From Ruminococcus sp. (GTDB lineage: Bacteria; Bacillota; Clostridia; Oscillospirales; Ruminococcaceae), in the NCBI GenBank assembly GCA_015066745.1, contig SVNW01000020.1:1-52731 (forward strand): a DNA stretch of 52,731 bases, read 5' to 3'. The translations under genes and the position numbers were made by a program. Positions 17,634-27,102 of this stretch are shown here, piece after piece. Below the pieces are notes generated by a model, which saw only the letters and a list, made by a program, of their open reading frames with translations, did no database searches and was not told the origin of the DNA. Position 1 is the stretch's first letter. Each line of letters begins with the position of its first letter.

Positions 17634-18197
17634 TTGACGGGGAATGAGTATGGTGCTTTGGCGGAAAGGTCGTTACATGAAGCACATCGGGCGATTTTTG
17701 ATGATTATTGTGATTACGTTTATGCAATAGCGTTTAATAGATTGAGAAATACAGGAACGAGAGAGGATATAGAAGAATGTGTAAGTGATATATTTGCAGA
17801 TATTTATCAGATTTTTGATGAAGAAAAAACAGATTCGGGTGATATAAAAATTTTGATAGGAACGGTGGCAAAAAGGCGTGCTGTTGATTTTTACAGAATG
17901 CTTAATGCTAAAAAGAGAAAGACAGTATTTTTGGAAAATGAGGAAATTGTTTCGGATACAGATATTGAGGAAGATAATGACCGTAATGAATTGCGAAATG
18001 CCATGCTAAGTGAGATAAACAATCTCGGAGAACCCGATTCTACTATACTGATACTGAAATATTACTATAATCGCACATCGGAAGAAATAGCAAAGAAACT
18101 GTCTATGACAGCTGTTTCGGTAAGAAAACGTTGTGAAAGAGCGATGAAAAAATTAAAGTCCAGATTTGAACAGCTTGATATCGATATGAGGAGGTGA
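17634..18197 (+). CDS. ECF-type RNA polymerase sigma factor
   Basis: 187 residues with sigma region 2 (about 20-90, including HRAIFDDYCDYVYAIAFNRL and DIEECVSDIFADIYQ) and region 4 (about 125-180, ending SEEIAKKLSMTAVSVRKRCERAMKKLK-type helix-turn-helix). The acidic linker between them is typical of ECF factors. The start is TTG at 17634, set by GGGAGGTGA. The stop is followed after five bases by the anti-sigma gene, which uses a ribosome binding site inside the sigma gene's last codons. Likely autoregulated through the GTCACA/CGATTG motif upstream. Confidence 0.92.
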   Translation: MTGNEYGALAERSLHEAHRAIFDDYCDYVYAIAFNRLRNTGTREDIEECVSDIFADIYQIFDEEKTDSGDIKILIGTVAKRRAVDFYRMLNAKKRKTVFLENEEIVSDTDIEEDNDRNELRNAMLSEINNLGEPDSTILILKYYYNRTSEEIAKKLSMTAVSVRKRCERAMKKLKSRFEQLDIDMRR

Positions 18198-18202
18198 ACA
18201 TT

Positions 18203-19297
18203 TTGAGAGAGGAAAAAGATTTTGATATATTTGCAGATGCGGACGATAAATTTATATATGAGATATCCCAAAAATGTTCACCGTTAAGTGAACGTGAAAA
18301 AGAGAGAATGTTTGCAAAGAGTGAAAAAAAATATGGTAAGAGCAAAAAGACATTTAATATAAAAGTAAAACTATACAGAAAATGCATGAGATATAAAAAT
18401 GCTATTGCATCGGTGGCGTGCCTTATACTAATCAGTGGTCTGCTGATTTTTCTGACGATTCTTGAAAGCAATGGAAACAGCAAATCAGCGCTAAAAACAG
18501 CAGAAAAAATGAATGTTTCAGAAATCAGTGACAGTTTTTATGACGAATTTGAGATCTGTAAACAAAAAGAATATAAAAACCTTGATATTTCAGAATGTAT
18601 GGCTGTCTTTCCTGACATAGACAGTTTTTATCAGCTTGAAATAAAATGTAGCAGTGAAAACAGAACACAGAATATAAACCTTGATGATGTACACTGGTAC
18701 TTTGATAACGGAGATCATAATAACAAAAGCTTTGATATATACGGTAGCAGTACAAGTATAGGAGAAGCAGTCGGATATATTGAGGATTCATATATTTATA
18801 AGTTTGATAATATAGATTCGGGTTTTGGCGTAGATGTAACCTACACAGGTGTACAGTCGCTTGATAATGATAATAATGCATATATATTTGCAGTTTCTCC
18901 TGCGTGGAATAACATTCCTTTTGATTTTTACGACAGGAGAATACTCTCAGACAGAGAGGAATATTATATGTTGCAGACATATCTTATGATGGTCAGAGGT
19001 TTTGTTGCCGACACGCTTACAGGTCTTGAGTTTCCCGAAGTTGAGGAAGTCGGAGAAAAAATCAATGAAATCTATCCGCTTGAAGATGCACTTGATATTC
19101 TCAGCGAATATATGACACAAAAATCAGTATTTGAAGTGCTGACAGCAGAGTTTGTATACAAGGGAAAATACAGCGAAGACAAATTGACCGCAACGCTTAA
19201 CGCCACATGGAAATTTACTATGTACAATGAAGAAAGCGGTAAATACTATAGTGCATATGTTGACGCAAATAGCGGTGAAATTGAGTGTGTAGGGTGA
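18203..19297 (+). CDS. Membrane-anchored anti-sigma factor (probable)
   Basis: About 364 residues: a charged cytoplasmic N-terminus (about 1-66), one membrane helix (about 68-90, IASVACLILISGLLIFLTIL), then a long extracytoplasmic domain with no recognised catalytic motif. This single-pass layout directly behind an ECF sigma gene is that of an anti-sigma factor, with the outside domain sensing the signal. The TTG at 18203 is chosen because GGAGGTGA ends five bases upstream. No zinc-binding HxxxCxxC motif is visible, so it is not a ZAS-type anti-sigma. The signal is unknown; the coregulated lipoprotein at 19517 is a candidate partner. Confidence 0.75.
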   Translation: MREEKDFDIFADADDKFIYEISQKCSPLSEREKERMFAKSEKKYGKSKKTFNIKVKLYRKCMRYKNAIASVACLILISGLLIFLTILESNGNSKSALKTAEKMNVSEISDSFYDEFEICKQKEYKNLDISECMAVFPDIDSFYQLEIKCSSENRTQNINLDDVHWYFDNGDHNNKSFDIYGSSTSIGEAVGYIEDSYIYKFDNIDSGFGVDVTYTGVQSLDNDNNAYIFAVSPAWNNIPFDFYDRRILSDREEYYMLQTYLMMVRGFVADTLTGLEFPEVEEVGEKINEIYPLEDALDILSEYMTQKSVFEVLTAEFVYKGKYSEDKLTATLNATWKFTMYNEESGKYYSAYVDANSGEIECVG

Positions 19298-19318
19298 TGT
19301 GGAGGTTGCGGGATTAAC

Positions 19319-19362
19319 AAAAAATTACCGAAGAACAACAAATGATTCTTCGGTAATTTTTT
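19319..19362 (+). terminator. Terminator of the sigma/anti-sigma operon
   Basis: A perfect 17-bp inverted repeat (19319-19335 and 19346-19362) around a 10-base loop, ending in a T run. Confidence 0.9.
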
Positions 19363-19381
19363 GTTTATTTTTTAAGAATAC

Positions 19382-19409
19382 GTCACACCCGATACAGATT
19401 TTACGATTG
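19382..19409 (+). promoter_or_regulatory. Putative ECF-sigma promoter of the 1042-residue lipoprotein
   Basis: GTCACA (19382-19387), 16-base spacer, CGATTG (19404-19409), within the string TTTTACGATTGTATAA. It matches the motif before the sigma gene in sequence and spacing. A leader of about 100 bases follows. Confidence 0.6.
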
Positions 19410-19516
19410 TATAATATGAAAGGACGAAATATGACGGGTGCAGATAAGGGAGGTGGTATTACAGAGTAAAAAACTGTAATGATAAAGTAGCATTTAAGAG
19501 AGGGAGTGTAAAAAAT

Positions 19517-22500
19517 ATGAAGTACAGATTTATAAGTTTTATGACAATGATAGTTTTTGTAATGGTTTTGGTTGCAGGGTGCAGGAAAAATGATACCGAA
19601 AAAGAAAAAGGTACGATAGGCAGGACTCTTATAGAAAACTATTTTAAGGAAAATGAAAAGTATGTCGAACCAGAAAATATGTATTATGAAAAAATATATA
19701 ATGTAAATGACGACATATGTGTTTCCGGTTATTTATTTTCAGAGTATTCAAGTGAAATAAAAACCGGTGTATATGACCCGGAGAATGATAAGGTTCATGA
19801 GATCAGGGCAGACAATATTAAAATTCAGGATTGTTACACCGGTGAGAAATATTATTACTTTCGTTATTTTGATGAAAACGGCATGATGAACATAGCAAGG
19901 TACAATAAGGAAACATTGCTTTTTACAGACAATACCATAGTAGGTCAGGGTGCAACAGGATTTCTTGCTGATATGACAGAAGATGAGAACGGCAGACTGT
20001 GCGTGTATATGGTGAATATGCGTGATGATATTTTAAGTGAAATAATGTACTGCGTTTATGATAATGCGATGAATCTTGTTGATAATGTAAATCTGCTTGA
20101 AAAAATCTCTACGGAAACCGGAGACATTTATCATACGTTGAAAGTTTCAGAAGACGGGAGTGTATATATATTTCTTGATAAAAATGATGGTACTGTAAAT
20201 ATGTATAAGTTTTCGTCAGAAAATGAACTTCAGTATATTACCGAAGATGTAACAGGCGATATGGAAGGACATTTTACGCAGTGCATAATAACAAAGAGCG
20301 GAAATCCTGTTATCTCAACTTATAATCACGGAGCAACAGGCTCTCATCATACCTGTTTTAACGAACTGGACGCCGATACAGGCGAAATTATCGGAAGATA
20401 TGATACAAATATACTTGAAGGATATTTGCAGATAGTAAGGGCTGATAATTTTGAAAATTACGGTGACTCGGATATATTATTTATACAGGGCGGAAAAATA
20501 TGCGGTTATAGTATGAAATATGATGAGGTTTATGATATACTGGATTTTGAAAAATATTCTGATACGTACGGTTCTTTATCAGTTTCCTCCATTGAAAATG
20601 AAAGTCTGCTTTTTATTTCAAATATAGTTATTACCGATTACAGTGAAGGCAGTGGTATAGTTGTTACTGATAAAAATGGAAAAGAAAAATTCAGATTTAT
20701 CATTGAAGGTACAGGGCAGATATACAGCGTTACAAGTGACAAAGATGAAAATATATACATGATGTACGGAAAATCATGGTATGACAGTGAAATAGGTGAT
20801 ATAACAAGTCAGTCATATATAGATAAGTTTGATAAGTCATGGAACAGGATAAGCAGTATCACACTTGAGGATGATTATAACTGGTATGATTGTACGCTTA
20901 TAGTTCATGAAAACGGAAATATCACTGTTTCGCAGGACGATAATATAAAGCTGTTTGACAGTGACGGTAAAATGATCTCTTCGGTAAATGTAGCTCCCGA
21001 TGATATGGTGAAGGGTATTTTTGCTGTAGATAATGAACATTATGCCGTATATACAGATGTCAGCGGTGTGAACAGGCTTGCGAAGATAAATTATGACAAG
21101 AAATCTATTGAAGATATATCTGAAATAAAGTTTATGATAACAGATGTGAATGCCGGTGATGAAAATTATGATGCATATTTTACAGCACAGGACGGAATAT
21201 ATGGCTATAAGGTTAATGACAACAGTATAAGCGAGGTAATAAACTGGATCGATTCTGATATAGATACGCAGATAGCAGATCCTGTATGTTTCGGAAAAGA
21301 TACGATAGGGTATGTGTACTATGAGGAAAATGATTATCATATATCATGTCTTGACAGAGTTGACAGTCAGACGCTTGAAAATATCAATAAAAAAGAGAAT
21401 ATCATACTTGCCTGTGATACTATTCCTGCATATATCAAAAAGAAAATAGTCGAGTACAATCGTGACAACGAAAACTACAGGATAATCGTAAATGATTATA
21501 ATAAATATTCGGGTTATCATGGAAATGAGTACATAAGCGGACTGAGTGAACTTAATCTCGAACTTATAGAAGGAAATATTCCCGATATAGTGTTGGGAAA
21601 CAAAAATCTTGATATGCGACGTTATACACAGCTCGGAATGTTTGCGGACCTTGGCGGATACCTTGAAAAAGACGGCTTTACAAATGATGAAGAGTACTTT
21701 ACAAATATAATGAATACTTTTGGATATGACGGAAAACAGTATCAGGTTCCGCTTACTTTTTCACTTACAGCGCTTGCAGGAAAAGAGTCTGTAACAGGAC
21801 ATGATTATGAATTTACATTTGATGAGTTCTGGAAACTCGGAGAAACGAAGACATTATTTTACAAGCCTTTCAGAGAAAATCTGATACAGCATTTTATCAG
21901 CGATAATCTGCTTGAATATGTTGACTTTAAAGAGAGAAAATGCAACTTTGAAAGCGATGATTTTATAAAACTTCTCGGATATATAAAAGAAAATGGTATC
22001 CCTATTGCAGACTATGAAAGTGTGCATTATGAAGATGAGGATTATCCGGTAAGGATCATAGAGGAGATATGTTGTTTTGATTATATAAATATCAATTCAT
22101 TTGATGTACTTGCACGTTTTAAGCAGATGGACGTTATAAACAAAAAGAAAAATCCCGATGACAGACCGGCATTTCTTAATATACCTTCCGCTAAAGGAAA
22201 TGGTATACGTGCAAGTTCTGCAACACTTGTGAGCATATGTGAAAAGTCACAATATAAAGATGTTGCATGGGATTTTATAAAGAGCCTTTTTGAAGATGAG
22301 GCACAGAAAAAATTAAGTCTGATAAACGGTCAGTTTCAGTATGACTTTCCGATTAAAAAATCTGTATTTGAAAGTCAGGCAAAGTCGGCTATGGCAAATA
22401 CGGATAATATGCATTCGTCAGACCATTACGGAAATGATGTAAAGCTTAGAAACATTGATTCGGACACACTTGAAATATTAAGAGAACTTATAAAAAATGC

Positions 22501-22645
22501 AGATACTCCTGTTACCTGCGACCAGAATATAAGTTCTATAATAAATGAGCAGTGTGAGATATTTTTTGCAGGCGGACAGACAGCAGAGGAAACCGCAAAG
22601 GCTATACAGAGCAGGGCGACACTGTATCTGCAGGAAATCAAATAA
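19517..22645 (+). CDS. Lipoprotein: propeller-like sensor fused to solute-binding domain (paralogue)
   Basis: 1042 residues, built like the 978-residue protein at 12945. The signal peptide ends in lipobox VAGC (about residue 22). Residues about 45-615 form repetitive beta strands (DENGRLCVYM, EDGSVYIFLDKNDG, DKDENIYMMYG), a propeller-like pattern. Residues about 622-1042 form a family 1 solute-binding domain (EGNIPDIVLGNKNLDMRRYTQLG, later DVAWDFIKSLFEDEAQKK). It shares a promoter motif with the ECF sigma operon immediately upstream, so it may report extracellular ligands to the anti-sigma factor or be the output of that pathway. No ABC membrane components are adjacent. Confidence 0.82.
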   Translation: MKYRFISFMTMIVFVMVLVAGCRKNDTEKEKGTIGRTLIENYFKENEKYVEPENMYYEKIYNVNDDICVSGYLFSEYSSEIKTGVYDPENDKVHEIRADNIKIQDCYTGEKYYYFRYFDENGMMNIARYNKETLLFTDNTIVGQGATGFLADMTEDENGRLCVYMVNMRDDILSEIMYCVYDNAMNLVDNVNLLEKISTETGDIYHTLKVSEDGSVYIFLDKNDGTVNMYKFSSENELQYITEDVTGDMEGHFTQCIITKSGNPVISTYNHGATGSHHTCFNELDADTGEIIGRYDTNILEGYLQIVRADNFENYGDSDILFIQGGKICGYSMKYDEVYDILDFEKYSDTYGSLSVSSIENESLLFISNIVITDYSEGSGIVVTDKNGKEKFRFIIEGTGQIYSVTSDKDENIYMMYGKSWYDSEIGDITSQSYIDKFDKSWNRISSITLEDDYNWYDCTLIVHENGNITVSQDDNIKLFDSDGKMISSVNVAPDDMVKGIFAVDNEHYAVYTDVSGVNRLAKINYDKKSIEDISEIKFMITDVNAGDENYDAYFTAQDGIYGYKVNDNSISEVINWIDSDIDTQIADPVCFGKDTIGYVYYEENDYHISCLDRVDSQTLENINKKENIILACDTIPAYIKKKIVEYNRDNENYRIIVNDYNKYSGYHGNEYISGLSELNLELIEGNIPDIVLGNKNLDMRRYTQLGMFADLGGYLEKDGFTNDEEYFTNIMNTFGYDGKQYQVPLTFSLTALAGKESVTGHDYEFTFDEFWKLGETKTLFYKPFRENLIQHFISDNLLEYVDFKERKCNFESDDFIKLLGYIKENGIPIADYESVHYEDEDYPVRIIEEICCFDYININSFDVLARFKQMDVINKKKNPDDRPAFLNIPSAKGNGIRASSATLVSICEKSQYKDVAWDFIKSLFEDEAQKKLSLINGQFQYDFPIKKSVFESQAKSAMANTDNMHSSDHYGNDVKLRNIDSDTLEILRELIKNADTPVTCDQNISSIINEQCEIFFAGGQTAEETAKAIQSRATLYLQEIK

Positions 22646-22653
22646 CTAAAAAG

Positions 22654-22697
22654 AGCAGACAGATATCATTTTTTTACGATATCTGTCTGCTTTTTAT
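22654..22697. terminator. Bidirectional terminator
   Basis: Perfect 14-bp arms (22654-22667, 22678-22691) around a T-rich loop, with T after the stem on the plus strand and A before it. It can serve both the lipoprotein gene and the convergent kinase gene. Confidence 0.85.
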
Positions 22698-22724
22698 AAT
22701 ATTACAGTAAACAAAAAAATACAG

Positions 22725-24068
22725 TTACTTAGGAAATATAATAGTAATAGTTGTACCTTTGTTTTCGATACTTTCGAGTTTTATATCTGCATTGTGTATT
22801 CGTGCAGAATGTTTTACAATAGACAGACCAAGACCTGTACCGCCGACTTCTTTTGAGTGACTTTTATCAACACGGTAAAATCTTTCAAATACACGGTTAT
22901 GGTGTTCTGATGGGATACCGATTCCTGTATCGGCGACGGACAAAATACAGCTGTCTTCGGTATCTTTTATTTCTATAGTTACCGTACCGTCAGGCTTGTT
23001 GTATTTTACAGCGTTGTCGCAGAGATTGAGAACTATTCCTTTCAGGAGTTGCGGGATACCGTTTATATAGGAAGTTTCACCCTTTAGTATAAATCTGATA
23101 TTGTTCAGAGAGGCTTCCTTTGAAAGACTGTTTATAGTTTCTGAGGCAATCGCAAATATATCGGTAGTTTCAAATTCCATTTCTCCGGTATTTTCATCGA
23201 GGTGTGAAAGGTTGATAATGTCTATTACAAGTTTTATCATTCGCTGGGCTTCAGAGTATATTTTATCTGAAAACGGAATTATATCCTCTTGTCTTACCAT
23301 TCCGTTTTTCATAAGTTCAGCGTAACCTGATATAGAATGAAGTGGTGTTTTTAGTTCATGTGAAACATTTGCTGTAAATTCACGTCGCATCTGTTCGCCT
23401 TCGTCACGAGTTTGTTTTAACTCGGCGGTCTGATTGCTGAGTTGTTTTTTCTGTATGTCCAGTCGGTTGAGGAGCGGTAAAATCTCATCATAACCTTCAT
23501 TTGAGAGCGGTTCGTCAAGATTGATCTCATTGAGCGGACCAACAATTTTTTTAGAAAGTCGAGATGCAAGGAACATGGAGAGTGCAAAAGCAATAAAGAA
23601 AGTTATAATTATGAGCTTAAATTCAGATGCTAAAATAACAGGAATGGTACTCTGTACCGCAGATACCCTTATAATAGTTCCGTCGTTTAATTTTTGAGCT
23701 GTATAAAGCGAGCGTTCCATGATAGTTGACGAGTACCTTACAGCTTCTCCGTACCCTGATGATAAAGCTTCCTGTACTTCTTCACGTTCGATATGGTTTT
23801 CCATATTTGTATGCTGAGCTTTTGTATCAAGCATAACATCACCGTTTTGGTCTATCCATGTTATACGGATATCATCAATAGTGAGTTCATTAAAATATTC
23901 ATTTCCGAGAGCTGATACACCTTGTGCAACAAGATTTGTCTGAATTTTAAGCTGTTTTTGCTGAGTATCGGAAAAATGTGAATAAAGTATAGTAGATACA
24001 AGAATAAGCGTAGTAAAGAATACCACGAATGCTACAGTACATATTGATCTGAAAATTCGTCTGGTCAT
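22725..24068 (-). CDS. PhoR-like sensor histidine kinase
   Basis: 447 residues with two membrane helices (about 7-30 and 150-172) enclosing an extracytoplasmic sensor, then a linker, a HisKA box FTANVSHELKTPLHSISGY and an ATPase domain with NLCDNAVKYNKPDG, DTGIGIP and GTGLGLSIVKH. This is the layout of PhoR/WalK-type kinases. The ATG at 24068 is used because GAGGG lies seven bases upstream and it is two bases after the regulator's stop. It is second in an operon with the PhoP-like regulator. By family it could sense phosphate or wall stress; nothing here decides. Confidence 0.93.
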   Translation of the reverse strand: MTRRIFRSICTVAFVVFFTTLILVSTILYSHFSDTQQKQLKIQTNLVAQGVSALGNEYFNELTIDDIRITWIDQNGDVMLDTKAQHTNMENHIEREEVQEALSSGYGEAVRYSSTIMERSLYTAQKLNDGTIIRVSAVQSTIPVILASEFKLIIITFFIAFALSMFLASRLSKKIVGPLNEINLDEPLSNEGYDEILPLLNRLDIQKKQLSNQTAELKQTRDEGEQMRREFTANVSHELKTPLHSISGYAELMKNGMVRQEDIIPFSDKIYSEAQRMIKLVIDIINLSHLDENTGEMEFETTDIFAIASETINSLSKEASLNNIRFILKGETSYINGIPQLLKGIVLNLCDNAVKYNKPDGTVTIEIKDTEDSCILSVADTGIGIPSEHHNRVFERFYRVDKSHSKEVGGTGLGLSIVKHSARIHNADIKLESIENKGTTITIIFPK

Positions 24069-24070
24069 TG

Positions 24071-24739
24071 CTATGCCCTCATACGATATCCGACACCACG
24101 GACAGTTCTTATATATTCTCCGCATTTTCCGAGTTTATTTCGTAAAGTTCCTATGTGTACATCTATAGTTCTTGTCTCACCTATAAAATCAGTGCCCCAT
24201 ACTTTTGAAAGCAACTGTTCACGTTTAAAGACACAGTCGGGATTTTTCATAAAAAGATACAGCAATTCGTATTCTTTCAGAGTAAGCTGTATTTCAGCGC
24301 CTTCAACAGTTACACTGTGTTTTTCAACATCAACTTCTATATTTCCGAGTTTCAGAAGCTGAGATGTGTTTTTAGGTTCGGTACGTCTCAGGACAGCTTT
24401 CACTCTTGAGATCATTTCCATCATGCCGAAAGGTTTTGCAAGATAGTCATCAGCACCGAGGTCAAGGCCTATTACTTTGTCATATTCCGTTCCCTTGGCA
24501 GTAGCCATTATTACCGGAACAGATGAAGTTGACGGATTACTGCGAAGTTTTTTCAGTATAGTCAGACCGTCCTCATCGGGTAGCATTATATCAAGCATAA
24601 TAAGTCTAGGTATTTTTTTCTTTATTTCATCAAAAAACAACTTACCATTTTCAAATCCATGAGCCTCAAACCCCGCAACATTTAGCGCATAAATCATCAT
24701 ATCACGAATACCGGCATCGTCTTCCACACAATAAATCAT
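24071..24739 (-). CDS. PhoB/PhoP-like response regulator
   Basis: 222 residues. The receiver domain carries the acidic VEDD near the N-terminus, phospho-acceptor Asp50 in IMLDIMLPDEDG, Thr in MATAKG and Lys in LAKPF. The winged-helix domain ends in YIRTVRGVGYRMRA. I start at the ATG giving MIYCVEDD, the family-typical N-terminus; an upstream ATG at 24763 would add eight residues but lacks a ribosome binding site. It is first gene of the operon with the kinase. Confidence 0.92.
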   Translation of the reverse strand: MIYCVEDDAGIRDMMIYALNVAGFEAHGFENGKLFFDEIKKKIPRLIMLDIMLPDEDGLTILKKLRSNPSTSSVPVIMATAKGTEYDKVIGLDLGADDYLAKPFGMMEMISRVKAVLRRTEPKNTSQLLKLGNIEVDVEKHSVTVEGAEIQLTLKEYELLYLFMKNPDCVFKREQLLSKVWGTDFIGETRTIDVHIGTLRNKLGKCGEYIRTVRGVGYRMRA

Positions 24740-24838
24740 TTTATAAAATTCACTCCAGAACATGTATATTTAAAATTTCCATGTTTTATGGTATCACATC
24801 TTGAATATTAAGTCAAGAAAAAATATTTACATTATAAG

Positions 24839-24854
24839 TGTTCCACGTGGAACA
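24839..24854. other. parS-like palindrome 2
   Basis: The perfect 16-base palindrome TGTTCCACGTGGAACA lies in the gap between the PhoP-like regulator and the AgrC-like kinase. It is directly beside the terminator at 24857-24889. Confidence 0.7.
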
Positions 24855-24892
24855 AAAAATTTCTCCATATTTTAAATACGGAGAAATTTTTT
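24854..24892 (-). terminator. Terminator of the AgrA/AgrC-like operon
   Basis: AAATTTCTCC (24857-24866) and GGAGAAATTT (24880-24889) form a 10-bp stem. On the minus strand it is followed by TTTTTTG. It lies immediately after the kinase stop codon. Confidence 0.8.
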
Positions 24893-26217
24893 TATTTATT
24901 AGTTATAGTTTCATCGAGAAGAATCTCAACATCAAGTATAAATTGGTTATCTTCAACTTTTATTTTTGTGTCACCGTTATATTTCCTTGAAGTTTTGGTT
25001 ATATTTGAAACGCCGAAACCGTGATGTTCTTTATCTTTTTTAGAAGTTGTAACAGTATTGTTCTGTATATTTACAAGGTCAAAAACAGGATTTGATATGT
25101 TCAGAAAATAATAGCCCTGTCTTACATAAGAATGGACTTTTATTTCTTTTTGATTATCATCTTCTGATTTTGCACAGGCTTCAATTGCGTTGTCGATTGC
25201 ATTTGCAAATATGGTACACAAATCTGCGCTGGATATACCTTGTGAGGGAACTGTACCTTCAAAGTTTATAACCGAGTTGCAAAGAACAGCTTTTTCGTTT
25301 TTATCGGAAAGCAGAGAGTCGATAATGATATTTCCTGTATTGTATTTGTTACGGCTTACAGCAGACATTTCAAACATATCATCAAGATATTTTTGTGCTT
25401 TTGGAATATCATTGTCTTCTAAGATGTATCTTAAACATAAAATATGATTTTTGAAATCATGGCGGAAACTTCTGAACTCGGAATATATGGAGTTGATTTT
25501 CTCATAATATTCAACCTGATTCTGAATCTGTTTTTCAAGAAGTATCTTTGTTTCTTCATTTTCCTTTGATTGTATTGCAAGTTTAAGAACAAATACAATT
25601 ATCATGATAGTAAGAGCTATTACTGCATATGACGAGATTTTTTTCCATATATAATAATCGTTGAAGATAATGTTTGTATAAAAAGTTAGTATCCATGAGG
25701 AAATAATCAGTACGGTATACAGATTAGCAGAAATTTTTAAAAGAGAATCTCTTATAACGTATGAATTATTTTTACGTTTTAAGATAAACACTATACTAAG
25801 AATAGCTACAATTTCAATTGTCAAGGAAATCAAAGAAAAAGGTGTACGGTTTTCCTGAACATTTAGATATGATGTTAATGTTTTCAATAATCCTGAAAAA
25901 AAATTTGCACTTATAAGATAAATTTGTGAAAATACAAAAGATACTGCAGTGATTTTTTTGAACATAATGGTATAAACGATAAGAGGATATATAAAACTTG
26001 CTATAGAAATGACCAGTAGCGAATTTTGAGATAGGTTCATAAATGGTGCGTTTAATAATAATAAATAAAAGCTTAAACCCAAAAGCCAGGATAAAATAGT
26101 TGAAAATAACTTTGGAAACGTTATTTTAGCATCAAAAAAGACAATCAGTCGAGTATATATGTATATTTTTATAGATTGGAGAACAGAGGGAATGATTAAG
26201 TTCAGTATGGCTGTCAT
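24892..26217 (-). CDS. AgrC-like GHKL sensor histidine kinase
   Basis: 441 residues. The N-terminal ~215 residues are strongly hydrophobic, about six membrane helices, and could form a peptide-receptor domain. A linker coiled segment and the phospho-acceptor region SFRHDFKNHIL (His253) follow, then a GHKL ATPase domain with NAIDNAIEAC and GFGVSNI. These are the hallmarks of AgrC/ComD/BlpH-type kinases, which bind secreted peptides. GGGGGAT precedes the ATG. It follows the LytTR regulator gene by 13 bases. No AgrB-type processing protease is encoded nearby, so the ligand is not a classical AgrD thiolactone on this evidence. Confidence 0.9.
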   Translation of the reverse strand: MTAILNLIIPSVLQSIKIYIYTRLIVFFDAKITFPKLFSTILSWLLGLSFYLLLLNAPFMNLSQNSLLVISIASFIYPLIVYTIMFKKITAVSFVFSQIYLISANFFSGLLKTLTSYLNVQENRTPFSLISLTIEIVAILSIVFILKRKNNSYVIRDSLLKISANLYTVLIISSWILTFYTNIIFNDYYIWKKISSYAVIALTIMIIVFVLKLAIQSKENEETKILLEKQIQNQVEYYEKINSIYSEFRSFRHDFKNHILCLRYILEDNDIPKAQKYLDDMFEMSAVSRNKYNTGNIIIDSLLSDKNEKAVLCNSVINFEGTVPSQGISSADLCTIFANAIDNAIEACAKSEDDNQKEIKVHSYVRQGYYFLNISNPVFDLVNIQNNTVTTSKKDKEHHGFGVSNITKTSRKYNGDTKIKVEDNQFILDVEILLDETITNK

Positions 26218-26230
26218 AGTATCCCCCGAA

Positions 26231-26932
26231 TTATGTATTATGCTGTTTTATATAATCAACAAATGATTTTTTAAATGCGCTCAGTCTTGTTTTGCTGATG
26301 ACGGCTTTTTCGTTGTTGCTGAATGTCACACTGTTCGATGTATGAGATATTACATGTTTCATATTTACAAGATAAGTACGATGGCATCTGAAAAAACTAT
26401 CTTCAGGCAATTGTTTTTCCAAGTCAGAAAGCGTTTTCTTGTAAAGATAATTGTCGTCAACAGTACGTATATAACAATATTTATCTGATGCTTCTACATA
26501 AATTATATCGCTTGTCGGAATGGTTTTTGTTACTTCGTCTATTTTAATAATAAGATATTTTTCATCTTCTTTGCTTTTTCTGAGTTCGTCAAGAGCTTCA
26601 AAGAGTTTCTCATCATCAATAGGTTTAACAAGAAATCTGAATGTATTTACCGAAAATGTGTCAAAAACGATATGGGGATAACTTGTAAGAAATATGATAT
26701 CCGTATTATTGTTATTTTCACGTAGTTTCTTTGCCGTTTCAAGTCCTGTAATGTCGTCCATCTGATGATCCATAAAAATAACATCGTACGAATTTTTTGA
26801 ACTTATTAACTGATGACCGTTACTGAAATCATCACAGATGATATCCAGATGTTTTGCTTTGGCGTAGTTGTCGATGTGTTTTTTCAATTCTTTACGAAAA
26901 ATTGCTTCATCATCACATATAGCTATTTTCAT
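26231..26932 (-). CDS. AgrA-like LytTR response regulator
   Basis: 233 residues. A receiver domain (about 1-120) carries CDDE at 6-9, phospho-acceptor Asp55 in DVIFMDHQMDD and Lys in FLVKPID. A LytTR DNA-binding domain (about 135-230) has IIYVEASDKYCYIRT and FFRCHRTYLVNMKHV. LytTR proteins bind paired direct repeats about two helical turns apart, exactly the pattern found at 10985, 15934 and 27103. The MKIAICDDE start at 26932 is family-typical but has only a distant ribosome binding site; a GTG at 26959 sits too close to AAAGGAA. Upstream promoter at 27042-27070. Confidence 0.93.
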   Translation of the reverse strand: MKIAICDDEAIFRKELKKHIDNYAKAKHLDIICDDFSNGHQLISSKNSYDVIFMDHQMDDITGLETAKKLRENNNNTDIIFLTSYPHIVFDTFSVNTFRFLVKPIDDEKLFEALDELRKSKEDEKYLIIKIDEVTKTIPTSDIIYVEASDKYCYIRTVDDNYLYKKTLSDLEKQLPEDSFFRCHRTYLVNMKHVISHTSNSVTFSNNEKAVISKTRLSAFKKSFVDYIKQHNT

Positions 26933-27041
26933 AAATAATGAGCCAATCGGCCCTTTCACTTCCTTTCAAAAAAATAAGTACTGCCGATATATATAGTAGT
27001 ACTGTTATCATATTATCTATCACGAATCCCTATTAATGATA

Positions 27042-27070
27042 ATTATACACTATTTTTCGGTGATTTTCAA
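27042..27070 (-). promoter_or_regulatory. Promoter of the AgrA/AgrC-like operon
   Basis: On the minus strand, TTGAAA (27070-27065) and TATAAT (27047-27042) are 17 bases apart. It diverges from the peptide promoter. The first tandem LytTR-type box starts 33 bases to its right, so feedback on this promoter is possible. Confidence 0.7.
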
Positions 27071-27102
27071 TATAATATTATAAAATAATAAAATTAATTC
27101 CG

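Noticed and set aside
10936-19500. 15-base string AGTAGCATTTAAGAG near 10935 and 19486
   Set aside because: Only two copies, different contexts, and a match of this length is expected by chance in an AT-rich 52-kb sequence.
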